This document shows, piece by piece, positions 28,984 to 39,481 of a DNA stretch of 64,000 nucleotides. This DNA comes from Phytophthora colocasiae (Eukaryota > Oomycota > Peronosporomycetes > Peronosporales > Peronosporaceae). The stretch lies in assembly GCA_018806915.1 (NCBI GenBank), contig JAGKQI010000105.1, positions 3,286,001 to 3,350,000 on the forward strand, given 5' to 3'. The position numbers and the translations under genes were made by a program. Under the pieces are notes generated by a model. It ran no database searches and was not told where the DNA came from. It saw only the letters and a list, made by a program, of their open reading frames with translations. How positions within the stretch are numbered: the first letter of the stretch is position 1; each line of letters begins with the position of its first letter.

Positions 28984-31722
28984 TTAGACGTGGACGCTTT
29001 TGCCGTTAAGCGAGTTGAGAATAGTGAGGACGTCACGCAGGACTCCAGTGGCGCTAGCAGCGGCACCAGAGCCAGAGCCCTTGAGAACCAGTGGGTTGGG
29101 GTACTGCACTGAAGAAAAGCCGAACGCGATCTCGTTCTCCTTCGTGTAGAACGCCGGGTGATCCTCGCTGATGAGCACTGGTCGAATTTTGGCCTGGATG
29201 GACGGGAACTTGGCCAGGTCGATCGACGCCACATAGTGAAGGCGCTTGTTCTCCGCCACGGCCGGCACGTAGTACTTCTCGCGGAAGATATCATCGTACG
29301 CCTCGAGGCCAGACACGATGTCCTCCACCTCCATGTCGTTAGACCAGGTGATGCTGTCCAGCACGTTCTGTGGAATCAGGGGCTCTAACTCTACAGAACT
29401 GGGATTCACGTGAACGCCAAGAGCACGAGCAAGCACAACAATCTTGGCCACCATGTCCGTGCCGGTGAAGTCCTCGCGTGGGTCCCGTTCGCAGTATCCT
29501 AGACGGATCACTTCCCCAACGGCTTCCGACAGTTTCTTACCCTTCATCACCTCATTAGCGACGTAGTTCATCGAACCGCTGAGTGACGTCTCGATACCGA
29601 GAACGCGGTCGCCCGTGCGTAGAATGTTGCCGAGCGTGTCAACGACCGGCAGACTTGCACCGATCGTGGACGTGTACATGAAGAAGGTACGACCAGTCTT
29701 GGCGCGTGTTGTGGCCACACTTTCACGGGAGGATGTCGGAGGCAACCGACATACTGAGCGTGCATTGGAGGCGACAACGTGGATGCCCCGCTCAATGCAG
29801 GCTGAGTACAGGTCTTGCGTGTTGCCCTGACCGGAGCAGTCAATCAAAATGGGAATGGCCAAGTCTTGTAACTCGTCCAACTGCTCCAATGAGGGAGCTC
29901 CTGCGTACAGAGTGGATGTACTGGGAGCAGATGAAGCGGACACGACAGCATTGGTGCTCTTACAATTCTCCAGACGCGTAATCAGTTCCTCGAATGTAAA
30001 ACCTTTGGGATTGTACAGGAAATCGCAGCAGTTCGAGCCGAAGCCGACGATGTTGACGCGTGCCTTGTGTTGATAACGGTACAACTCCTGCTGCTTCTGG
30101 AGCTGACGAACAACGCCCAAAGTGATGTGGTTGCAACCCAGCAGTACAACATTGGTGACCAGGTAGTCCACGTTGAAGGCATCATGTACGCGACGCACAG
30201 CCACCTTGGTGTCATTACCATGGATGACACAACTCAGTGAACGCGAACTTGTTCCTTGACCAACAGCCAACACCTCGATGCCAGCGTCAGCGAGAGCTCC
30301 GAAAAACTTGGTCTGGTTGTAAGGAATCTTCGACAAGTCTTCAGCCACAACGGACAGCATCGTGACAGGAGATTCAGAATTGAGCGGATCCACTTCGTGA
30401 GACGCAATTTCAGCGCTCAACTCAGCGTTGATAGCTGCACAAGCGATTTCTTCAGCACTACGCGGCACCACAACGCTAATAGCTTGGCCGTGAGCTCCAC
30501 GGATTGACAGCCACACTGGAATCTTGAGGTCTTCCAGAACTTTTGTAACACGAGCACCGATGTTTTCCTGTTGGTGTGGGTCACTGCTACCGTCCTGTAG
30601 AATGCGCGTGCGGGCCTCAATGATCGCCAGATTCTCCAAAGAAGTCGTGCACGTCTCACGGGTACCAGAACGGCCTACACCGCTGATGTACGTGCCGTGG
30701 CCGTCCGGATCCATCGTGTTGCGAATGAGCATGGTGACGTCGCCCTTGATAAGCGGCACCATCGTACGTGCGTGGAACATTCGCGTGCCGTAGACTGCAA
30801 GCTCCAGAGCTTCGTGATGATTTAAGTGAGAGAGCGCCACCGCGCGATCCACAATCCTCGGGTCGGCCGTCATGACCCCGGAGATGTCTGTGTTAATCAG
30901 CACGTAGTCAGCACCAAGCGAGGAGCCAACAAGTGTTGCCGTGTAATCCGACCCATTGCGTCCCAAAGTCGTGGTTCGTCCACTGTGTGTCTTGGCAATA
31001 AATCCCGTGATTACCGGCAGAGTGTTGGGTTTCCAAAGCTTCGACAGCTCTTGTAGCTTCTCCTTGGACTCATCGAAAAACACCTTCGCACATCCGTGCG
31101 TATCGTCCGTTGTTAACCAGTCTCTGGCATCCAGGAAGAAAGCTTCAACACCTGCTTTACTCAAAAGCTTCGCGACGATCGTCGCACTGATACGTTCACC
31201 GAACGACAGTACCGTGTCCGTAGCAGCAGCAGTCTGTTCCTGCAACAAACAGATACCGAACAGCAATTCGCGCAAAGGTTTGAAGTGGTCCACAATAAGT
31301 ATCGTCATGTCCTCCACATTCTCCACCTCAAGCTCCTTCTGTGTCTCATGAGCGTTCGTGATCGTCAGCTCCTGAAGTTTATCCACGACCTTCAAAGCAC
31401 TTTCAGCGTCTCCTTTAGCAGCGAGTGCCACCGCTTCCAGTAGATAATCAGTCGAATGACCCATTGCCGATACGACCACAGCTAAAACTCGTTCCCTTTC
31501 TTCCCGGATGATACGTACAAGACCGCAGAGTCTCACAGGGCTTCCAACGGATGTGCCACCGAATTTGTACACATTGCGCTGTCCATTTCGATGATCTAAA
31601 TGACTGAACGACGCGTCAGCAGCTCCAAGTGAGAAACTATCCCCATCTAGAGACAGAGGGTTCTCCAGCACTTCTTTAGGCCAATTGGCGCCGATGAGCA
31701 TCGACGGCGACGTGCAGTCCAT
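28984..31722 (-). CDS. Bifunctional aspartokinase/homoserine dehydrogenase
   Basis: 912 residues from the first in-frame ATG (31720-31722). Aspartokinase domain: KFGGTSVG (53-60), SFGERIS (about 185) and a Gly-rich LGRNGSDYTA loop. Two ACT-like segments follow (about 400-540), then the homoserine dehydrogenase domain. The dehydrogenase part has VVLLGCNHITLGVVRQL in the NAD(P) site position, ASNARSVCRLPPTS and LSGSMNYVANEV. The enzyme does the first and third steps of threonine/methionine/isoleucine synthesis. In bacteria and plants the linked form is inhibited by threonine. The open frame extends upstream to 31788 without another ATG. Confidence 0.93.
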   Translation of the reverse strand: MDCTSPSMLIGANWPKEVLENPLSLDGDSFSLGAADASFSHLDHRNGQRNVYKFGGTSVGSPVRLCGLVRIIREERERVLAVVVSAMGHSTDYLLEAVALAAKGDAESALKVVDKLQELTITNAHETQKELEVENVEDMTILIVDHFKPLRELLFGICLLQEQTAAATDTVLSFGERISATIVAKLLSKAGVEAFFLDARDWLTTDDTHGCAKVFFDESKEKLQELSKLWKPNTLPVITGFIAKTHSGRTTTLGRNGSDYTATLVGSSLGADYVLINTDISGVMTADPRIVDRAVALSHLNHHEALELAVYGTRMFHARTMVPLIKGDVTMLIRNTMDPDGHGTYISGVGRSGTRETCTTSLENLAIIEARTRILQDGSSDPHQQENIGARVTKVLEDLKIPVWLSIRGAHGQAISVVVPRSAEEIACAAINAELSAEIASHEVDPLNSESPVTMLSVVAEDLSKIPYNQTKFFGALADAGIEVLAVGQGTSSRSLSCVIHGNDTKVAVRRVHDAFNVDYLVTNVVLLGCNHITLGVVRQLQKQQELYRYQHKARVNIVGFGSNCCDFLYNPKGFTFEELITRLENCKSTNAVVSASSAPSTSTLYAGAPSLEQLDELQDLAIPILIDCSGQGNTQDLYSACIERGIHVVASNARSVCRLPPTSSRESVATTRAKTGRTFFMYTSTIGASLPVVDTLGNILRTGDRVLGIETSLSGSMNYVANEVMKGKKLSEAVGEVIRLGYCERDPREDFTGTDMVAKIVVLARALGVHVNPSSVELEPLIPQNVLDSITWSNDMEVEDIVSGLEAYDDIFREKYYVPAVAENKRLHYVASIDLAKFPSIQAKIRPVLISEDHPAFYTKENEIAFGFSSVQYPNPLVLKGSGSGAAASATGVLRDVLTILNSLNGKSVHV

Positions 31723-32313
31723 TTCTGCTCGAGGGGGTCCGTTAATGACTGGAGTGGGCTTTCCTGATCCGGCTAGTGGATAAATCACGCAATATGATTG
31801 GTTGATTGTGTCCGCTACAGCTATTGGTGGACAGGTTTACACAGCCGGGACAGGGATTCTAGTCCCGTTTGGTCTAGTTGTCTTGAAATTTGTAAGTGGT
31901 CATATTGTGATTTAGTCTAAAAAGGTAGTTTTCATAGCAGGGCCATCGACACAAAACGGCGACGCGTCACGCTTTTTGTAATTGGCTTAAAATAGAAACA
32001 GTGGGATGTCTGACGTGTCTGACTGAAGTTTTGACACCGGACGTCCGTGTCAAGTTGCAAGTTCGCGTAAGCATTTTCGAACTGGCCGAATGGGGGCAAC
32101 ATCGACGTCTACGCTTGAAATTACTCAAGAATCTATAGATAAACCGGAGGAATCGAAGCTAGAAGATGCTGTAATTGTTAAATGACCAACACTATTGGGG
32201 TTGATTCTAATACTTCGTTGCTCAGATGAATTCGTAAAGCCTGGCCGCAGACACGTGAAAAATAAAGAAACCCTCCCCTCTCGAAAACGACTTCCTCATA
32301 CTTGCAGCGATTT
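31723..32313. other. Intergenic region upstream of aspartokinase gene
   Basis: Contains the aspartokinase gene promoter and, beyond it, the 3' flank of the family gene at 32314. An ATTGGTTGATTG (inverted CCAAT) sits near 31797-31808. No other gene is visible. Confidence 0.4.
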
Positions 32314-32757
32314 TCAAGAAAGAGATTCATTCCAGTTCGTCGACAAACCGTCATCGTTACTGGTCGAGGTCAGGTAAACGGAAGTTCCGTTAACCATGGC
32401 GTTCTCTCTGTCTTTCGGACAATTATTCACGTAGGTGAACGATGGCATAGTTTTGAATATACCAACCGACATGGAGCCAAATGCTTGTTGGGTCTTGAAC
32501 TTGTAGCTCCCACCCGCAGGATTGGAAATGTCCGAAGCAAAGAAATAGTCCGCATCCGTATTGCAGTTGTCGTTCTCGTAGAAGATGCCATAGTGGTTTG
32601 TAGGGAGATTCTTCCAGTAGAGAGTGGCAGTGCGATGCCAGTACGAGCAACCGCTGATCTTTAAACAAGCCTAAGGCTTCGGATTCGTGTACGTCAACAC
32701 GGTTCCTCCTGCCAGAGCCAAGCGGAGGTAGGGGATCGACAGTGCTGGGGAAGCCAT
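32314..32757 (-). pseudogene. Small Cys/Trp-family gene with a single nonsense codon
   Basis: The frame starts MASPALSIPYLRL and ends LSTNWNESLS, a complete family member of 147 codons, apart from a TAG at 32671-32673 (codon 29). The homologous position in the gene at 47904 is Trp (NPKPWTCLKF), so TGG to TAG is likely. Everything after the stop remains open (CSYWHRT, YGIFYENDNC, FGSMSVG). This suggests recent inactivation or an allele-specific stop. Confidence 0.75.
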
Positions 32758-32989
32758 GATGAAGTAGTGAGTACGTCGTACGGATCGGATTGGAGAATGA
32801 GGTTGAAACGAGGTTACATGATTGCAGATTCTAATACCAAACATGCCCAGAGTCTGTGTTCTCACTCTTACCTTCGATAATGAAACCAGTTTGATCTAGC
32901 CATTCATTTAAACGGGAAAATTCTAACTCATTCTTGAAGCTGTACATGTAATCGTCTGTGTTCTATTTAATTCTACTCTGACGGGAGTT

Positions 32990-33391
32990 TTACCAGTGCA
33001 CCTGAATCCCACCGGAATTCTTGGCCGGTTTGGAGAGTAAATCGTCAGCTGTGGGGTTGCAAGCTGAGGTGATGATCTCTGGACGACGTTGGTAGAGGTT
33101 GAAGTGGGTGTGACCTTGTCCTATCATCATTGACCGAACAGGCCGCGGGGTTTTGAATTCACGTTTTCCCGATGACTCGCGAGGATTTGAGAAGGCGTAC
33201 GATGAATTTCCAATGCGGCATGTGTCAGTCTCGTAAAATACGACGAAGTTAGAGTCTGGAAGTTCCCACCAGTGTACGGATTTTGCAGGTTTCCAGAACT
33301 TGCAGCTCTCAATTGTGACACATTTCCAAGGGGAGGGCGTGAGCATAGCGTAGTTGTGGCTATTGAGCATCGCGATATCAGCTTGAAACAT
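32990..33391 (-). CDS. Small Cys/Trp-family protein (beta/gamma-crystallin-like?)
   Basis: 133 residues from the ATG at 33389-33391. It contains WKCVTIESCKFW, VHWWELP, FVVFYETDTCRIG and PVRSMMIGQ, the four blocks seen in all family members. The F-x-FY-x(4)-C ... IRSxxxG layout resembles a Greek-key crystallin motif; this is inference. No signal peptide. The C-terminus (GGIQVHW) departs from the usual SSNW end, so a small change near the 3' end is likely. Function unknown. Confidence 0.55.
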   Translation of the reverse strand: MFQADIAMLNSHNYAMLTPSPWKCVTIESCKFWKPAKSVHWWELPDSNFVVFYETDTCRIGNSSYAFSNPRESSGKREFKTPRPVRSMMIGQGHTHFNLYQRRPEIITSACNPTADDLLSKPAKNSGGIQVHW

Positions 33392-33758
33392 TGTTGGCCG
33401 CTGCTTGGCAGAAGAGGAAATGGCGTCTCAAATTACTACCAGTCCACGCGCCTCAGCCACAGTACAACGTACGGATTTAATCTTTTGGACTAACCGCGTA
33501 TTTCTCCAGGACTAGACGCACCATTATGGATGGCTCTTTCATTAAACAAGAAGAAATTAAGTCTGAGATATCTCGAGACAGACGAGGTATCGTTGAAACC
33601 TCGAATGGCCGGTGTAATACGGAGAAAAGATCTACTATCAGTTGTTTGCTGCTCAATGTAGAGATTGGTCTGTCTCCAGAATCACAACCTGCAAGAATCG
33701 TAAGAGGACTTAGATTTGTGTTGCTTATAGTAATTCATGGACATTTATTTACGACGCC

Positions 33759-34238
33759 TTAGCAATTTCTGGATGCACCAGGAAGATCATCATGCCAATT
33801 TGACGAGAGCTCACCCTCCGTATACATGACGGACCCATCGTAGCTGCAGTTCCCTCTCGAATAGTATACTACTTCGTTTTGTTCAATACTGGAACTTTCG
33901 TAGCGAACAGGACATTTGAACTGCGTCGACAATGGACGACGGTTGTAGTTATAGTTCTCTCCGATCATCATGGACCGTATGGGCTGGAAATGTTCAAATT
34001 TATTGATTCCAGACCGAAGGCCTTGCTTCGAGATGAAGACGTACTTGCCTCCTGCCCTGCAATTCCTCGTCTCAAAGAACATTGCGAACTTGTTGGTAGG
34101 GAGATTCACCCAGGATACGGAGCGCGATGATTGCCAGAAATCGCAGTTTTGGAACTCCAAACAACGCCAACTGCCAGTGTTATTGTACTTGAGGTTGTCC
34201 ATTTTAGGGAAGGTCACGCGGAGAAACGAGTTCGTCAT
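33759..34238 (-). CDS. Small Cys/Trp-family protein, intact
   Basis: 159 residues from the ATG at 34236-34238 to a stop at 33759. Motifs in order: CLEFQNCDFW, VSWVNLP, FAMFFETRNCRAGG, IRSMMIGE and the C-terminal ELSSNWHDDLPG. Six Cys could pair. No signal peptide or membrane segment. A broken copy lies at 3131-3332. The neighbouring CRN-type gene (34449-35040) is on the same strand. Function unknown. Confidence 0.6.
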   Translation of the reverse strand: MTNSFLRVTFPKMDNLKYNNTGSWRCLEFQNCDFWQSSRSVSWVNLPTNKFAMFFETRNCRAGGKYVFISKQGLRSGINKFEHFQPIRSMMIGENYNYNRRPLSTQFKCPVRYESSSIEQNEVVYYSRGNCSYDGSVMYTEGELSSNWHDDLPGASRNC

Positions 34239-36006
34239 TGCAGTGCTCGGCGAATTGAAAAATGTCAGCCACTACGGTAGTAGGAGAACGCTAAATCCGG
34301 TAACACATCATTCTGTAGATCGCCATTGCGCCTAGGATGGCAAAGTGCTGGTATCATCGATCTTCCATTTACTGCTAAACATTTTAATTTTTTTGATTTG
34401 GTAAATTGAAAATCATAGGAATAGTCTAGAACGAACATCTTTTTCGTTTTAAAACCATGATAGGATAAAGTTCTCCATCGCAGATCCAGCACTCTTCACG
34501 GCAGACCCAGCCGTCTCCATGGCAGATTCAACACTCTCCACGACAGAGTCAACAAATCCACCTTGATCTGTGATGTGAGCAAAGTGCATTAGAACCATGA
34601 TATCTGTAGGGGGGAAATATAATCCACTTACGAGTGCGCTCGTAAGCAAGCATTTGTTCCCGTTCCTCGAGTTGGCGCGGATAGTCCACAAGCACATGGA
34701 TATCGCTGGCTTTTCCTTTGAAGTTGAGACCAAAGCATGCATCGTCGTTGAGGCGCATTTTCGATCTCAACACCAGGTGTTCTTGCATTAGATTTTTGAT
34801 CCGATCTGAGATTCCTTTTGTCTTGAGCGCCACCATGTCTTTACCTCGCGAATCCAGCCACTTGTCGTCCTCCCTCGCGAGATATAGTCTCAAAAAGTCT
34901 GCATCAAAGTAAACCAAACCGGGTAGTCTTTCCTTGATTTTCTTCTTCAGCTCTTCGACTGTCTCTCTCAACTCGACATCTACACCGACAGTCCGGCCTA
35001 CTCCATACCCAGCTCCAACCGTGCAGAGCAGTCTCACCATCGATTGCTTTCTTTAAAAGTGAAATACCTGCAATTCAGTTGCTATGTCACTTCGTTTCAA
35101 GTCGTCATATTTCAGTGAAAGATTTCGCTTCCAACCAAGACTGGTCAATCGCGATGTACTTTGCTTAGCATTGTTACTATTTGCTTATATCATCACGAAT
35201 TGGATTCAATACTGGACAATGTCAAAACACGTAGAACATGTTAAGCTAGCGTTGATAACAACACATTCATAATAGGCTACACAGTACCATATCAACACGC
35301 TCGAAGCAGCACCGTGGCCATCAAAACTTTTATGGGTGGTCTTTCCTCATTCCTGTCACCTTCAATATTATACGTGGAGCAACTCATTTACCTCCAAGAC
35401 AAGCAGAAACTGTTATATAATAAACACAGTTTGAATGCTACCACAAACTTTTGATTCGCATCACCTCGAAACAGTGGACAAAACCCGGTATGCCTTTGCA
35501 GCTATTCTGAAAACATTTGTGGTCGTCTCAACGATAATACTGCATTATCAGTTTAATCCGAGCGGAAAGAGTTGCCACTTCGAATTCTTCGTGCAACTAC
35601 TTAAGCTACTCAACACCAGCAAAGCAATGCCAACTTCCGCCGCAGCCGTGAGACTACCCAAACTCGACGTGTTCTTCGAAAGTGGCCAACATTTCGAGTG
35701 GCCCAACCCCACGGAATACACGTGTCTCTCGTTCAACTGCCCCAATCTACCAAAGGCGAAGTTTGTTAGCTGGTGGGATCTCCCACTGCATAAGACGGCT
35801 GCGTTCTATGAGACTGAGGACTGCACGTACAAGCGCAACAAGTTCACCTTCAACACCAAGTCGGCGAGGACTGAGGTCTCTGGGATGCACTTCTTCTCGG
35901 GTGGGCCCAAGCCCATTCGATCCATCATGCTGGGGGCGGACCGAAGCTGCTGAATTGGAGGATCAAGAGAAGGTGAAGAATGGCAAAAAGATTAAAATCA
36001 AGCGCA
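34016..36006 (+). repeat. Segmental duplication, source-like copy of 3131-5005
   Basis: The longer of two same-orientation copies, keeping the start codon of the first family gene and the internal about 75 bp of the second, which the other copy lacks. It holds the CRN-type gene between two oppositely oriented family genes. Confidence 0.8.
34449..35040 (-). CDS. Short Crinkler (CRN)-type protein, copy 2
   Basis: Exons 35040-34632 and 34567-34449 with a 64-nt intron at the same place and of the same length as in copy 1 (3542-4133). 175 residues with MVRLLCTVGAGYGVG, LRLYLAR, and HVLVDYP closing the CRN module, then the short S/A/V/E-rich tail. Only a handful of residues differ from copy 1 (for example I5 to L, M70 to V), so both copies look under constraint or recently duplicated. 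No C-terminal effector domain and no signal peptide. Confidence 0.7.
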
Positions 36007-36170
36007 CTTGCAACCTCAAGAAGAACAAGGAGAGGGTTGAATTGAATGAAACTGTGGCCAACTTGCCTTATGAGGCTGACATCATCGACGATGAAGGCTC
36101 TGGTGGGCTGTCGGCCAATTGGAGCGATGCTCTTCCTGGCCTGTCGAATGCTTCAGGTACTTCCCCATAA
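35627..36170 (+). pseudogene. Small Cys/Trp-family gene with a G-run frameshift
   Basis: Begins MPTSAAAVRLPKLDVFFE; motifs CLSFNCPNL, FVSWWDLP, AAFYETEDCTYKRN and PIRSIMLG follow. Right after IMLG a run of five Gs (about 35931-35938) shifts the frame to an early stop at 35951-35953, while the expected C-terminus (EAAELEDQEK ... GLSANWSDALPG) continues in another frame to 36170. The truncated duplicate at 4.7 kb has four Gs. An upstream in-frame ATG at 35435 would add a hydrophobic N-terminus, a less likely start. Confidence 0.6.
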
Positions 36171-37070
36171 GTCAATGGCGACGACGTGACTCAGGACGAG
36201 TTATTGAGAGCAGAAAGTTTCAAACACAGTACTGCACGTTAGTGCTCCATATCATGAAAATCACAGTTACTGCTCCAATTCGTGTTACCTTATTAAACTT
36301 ATGTACTATTAGATTGTTGTTTGTAAGACGGGAAATGGCAGGGCAGAAGTTACGTCTCATAAGATTGCCTTCGGTCTGGTATTAAACACTTTCAGACCGT
36401 CAAAATCATTGTGGTCCATTGTCGACGTTAGTTCCAGTACTGAAACATTCCAACGCGGATGGCAACACATCTAAGAATTACAGGGGGTTATACTGGGAGT
36501 AACTTTTCGTCAAACTGGTCTACTCTGCAACTACGCATTTGCCCCGAACTAACTTGTTGAGCAATTCCGGATACGTAGAACATTCGCTTTCTACGGTACA
36601 TGTACTGCTACCTACTTCCCTTTGAGGTATTCCCTTCGGCAATTCGACAGTACTTCTGAAATATCAGACCTCACAAGTACAGCAATCACTTCTTCTTCTC
36701 CAAGAAAGCGCCACCCTTAATGGTATGGCTAGCTCTACAGAATTTACAATATGCATGTGGATGTAATTCGTGACGTCATTTCGTTTCTGCTACACAACGT
36801 CTACTGCAATGCTCCTCTAGTATTGCGTTGGGGAATAGCTAGAGAGCTGCAGTTAACTGATGTCCGTACACTAAGGGGAACTCCCAGACTCCTACTTAAT
36901 CATCACCAACATCTTATCAAAATGGTGTTTGCTCGATTTCATCATAATCGAAGGTCGCAGTGGGGACGCATTCTACGTAGAACACTACAACAAGATTTCT
37001 ATGTTTTTGTTGGTGTGAGCAGTTCCTTGCTTCATTTTCCAATTCGACAATTACAACGCAGTCACCTGTC
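36171..37070. other. Intergenic region upstream of the interrupted family gene
   Basis: No gene is supported. Near 36690-36725 the sequence (AAGAAAGCGCCACCCTTAAT) resembles the flanks at 9150 and 33530, suggesting a leader shared by family members. Confidence 0.4.
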
Positions 37071-37399
37071 ATGGCATCTCCAGCGCTGTCGATTCCCTAC
37101 CTGCGTCTAGTCATGGCGGGAGGAATCGTATTAACGTACACAAATCCGAAGTCTCGGACCTGTTTACAGATCCGCACCTGCTCGTACTGGCACCGCACAA
37201 CTAGTATCCACTGGGGAAATCTAAAACAAAACCGATACGGCATCTTCTACGCGAGCAACAGGTGCAGCACAGACTTGGACTATTACTTCGTCTCGGATAG
37301 CGCTGATCCTGCGGGTGGGAACTACACGTTCAAGACCCCACAAACTTTCGGCTCCATCGCTCTTGGTGTATTCTATACTGAGCCATCATTCAAAAGTTT

Positions 37400-38367
37400 T
37401 GTCGGCACTACTTCCTTTTTACGCTTTGAAATTCCAACTTGGAGGGAGCCAGTGGTCACGCAAGCAGGAACTAGAGTCAGCACGTCACCAGAGAGACCCC
37501 GGTGGACATTGTCCAGTAGAGACGGCTAGGGAGAAGACGTTTGATAGCAACTACAGCCTTGGGTAGACTAGTAGCTTGTCCTCGTGCTAATCCCAATACA
37601 ATATACATCATACAAGACGAATGCACCACCACATTGAAGTTGAAGTGGACACCCTTTAGTCGAGACGCTATCAATAAGCACCACAACTGCGCGGTAGCTG
37701 CCGCGATCCCCGCCACACTACGCATGCATCCTCATCTTCGTACCTCAGAACTTCCCCGTGCCTCTGAACGTATTACCCCAGAGGTCCCTGCCGGTCAGTA
37801 TACCGCAGAACAAGGCCACTCCCCAGATAACCCCAAAATGCTGTTGGGTGAAGCCGGCCAGTTGCCGCAGTACTCCACGCGTAAGTCTTAGTTACTTAAC
37901 TCCTCACGACCGTGCGAAATCGTAACTGAGAGGTTCGACTGGCCAGTCCGCACGCCAAAGAGCTCTCCTAACTACCGCCGCCCACTATACTGCTCTAACC
38001 TAAGTATGTCAGCTGCCACCGCCAGGATCTTCCTTCGGCGACTCCTTTACGCGTCTTCTCCACCGTTCCCTTCCTCGTGCTCACGTCGCCCGTCCCAGTA
38101 CTCCACTTGTGTGCTGCTAGTCCACCGCCGAGTCGTTCCTCCTGCTGCGATCTTCCATCGTAGCCATTGGCCTTGAACTTCAACGTCGTCCAGCATCTTC
38201 CGGTCTCTGTAGCCTTGTAGTCACCGTCCAACCTTCTGTCGTCCCCAATTGACTGCAAGTTAACTTCCTTAGCCGTCGCCGTCATCTGTGAGGTCGATGA
38301 TCTCCGTCTTGTAGTGCTGTCTTTCGAAAAGTTGCTTTTTAGGGGCGTAAATTCCTAATCGTCCACA
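37400..38367 (-). repeat. 3' LTR (element orientation) of the gypsy retrotransposon
   Basis: 968 bp beginning TGTCGGCACTACTTCC and ending GTCCACA. A purine-rich stretch (GGCGGGGGATGG on the minus strand, about 38371-38382) lies next to its inner edge and is a likely polypurine tract. Confidence 0.9.
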
Positions 38368-39460
38368 CGCCATCCCCCGCCTGAAGATCGTCCCCGATCT
38401 TCCCTTCGTCAAATAACTGCTCGAACTGTTGGGCAGTGAGCCAGGCTGGCACCACTGGTCCACCTGGTCGATCTTGGTATTCAACTCGATACTGGGTCTC
38501 ATAGCGTCCTGCCTTGTTCTTGACCTTGCGCTGTCCTCGCTCAATGACTGTTCCAGCGCCTGCTTCGGCCATAATAACTTTGGCTGCTGATGGCCAACGT
38601 CCTTGTCCATGTCCACGCAAAGCTCGAGCGGCACCACCTTCATTTCCAGGTCCGTTCGCTACAGTACTGACGCTTGCTGAGACGTCTCCGTCATTAATCG
38701 CCGTGTCGTCGTCTCTGTGGGTCGTCGAAGGGCTTGATACCCTGCGATTCTGAGCTGTACCCATTTCCTTGGTGTTTGTCTCCGTCGGTTGGTTACGTAG
38801 AGCACTCCGTCGAGCTGCTCGTGCCTCTCGCGCTTCTGTTTCTGCACGTCGTTTGGCCTGCTGCTCCTGTTGCTCATCTGGTCCTTGGCAGGCTTCAGCG
38901 CTTTCGCTTTCGTGGCTTCGTCGCCGGTGTTGTTGTGACGCCATTGTTTCGCCACCGTAATCGCTACTTGGTTTTCGGTAGACAGCGTATTAATTGCATT
39001 TGGTACCCGTTGATCTTGTCCGGTGCCTGCTGCCTTATCCGGGTCCTCCGTTTTAACTTCTGCAGACGTCGTAGCTATTCTGGAATCTCCAAGCTGGCCT
39101 ACCGTGTCGTCACGTCCTCTGTGGTTCTCCTTCGTTCTCGAACCCGCTGCACTTATCGGTACTGTGGCCATCTCCGCTGCCTGAGCGTTATCTTGAATAC
39201 TGACGATCGTACGTGTCGTAGATTCAGGTGCAAGTTCACCTTCTGCTACGAATGCTGGTTCTGTCGCCGCCGCAGTGTCGTTCGACCTGTATTCCAACGT
39301 CATCGTCACCAAACAGCTCCTCATCCTTGGCCATGTCTTCCAGTATCTGGTCAGCTATCGCTGTCAACTGACTCCTCGGTCTGTAGTACGAGATCAGGAA
39401 GCTGCAGTGAACAACCAATTCCTCGCCTGTGTCTTCTCTTCCGGACGATCCAGTTGTCAA
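38339..39460 (-). CDS. Retroelement pol C-terminal region, chromodomain-like end (frameshifted)
   Basis: Frames at 39460-39236, 39324-38659 and 38944-38339 overlap and together form the tail of the polyprotein. It is low in hydrophobic residues and Gln/Arg-rich. The last 60 residues (GRYETQYRVEYQDRP ... AWLTAQQFEQLF) resemble a chromo-like targeting module of chromoviral gypsy elements. It reaches a little into the LTR. Confidence 0.45.
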
Positions 39461-39481
39461 AGCCTCCGTCTGCTGTTAATC

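Noticed and set aside
28984..31788. Start of aspartokinase gene at 31788
   Set aside because: The codon there is GTG; the first ATG is at 31720-31722 and still precedes KFGGTS by 52 residues.
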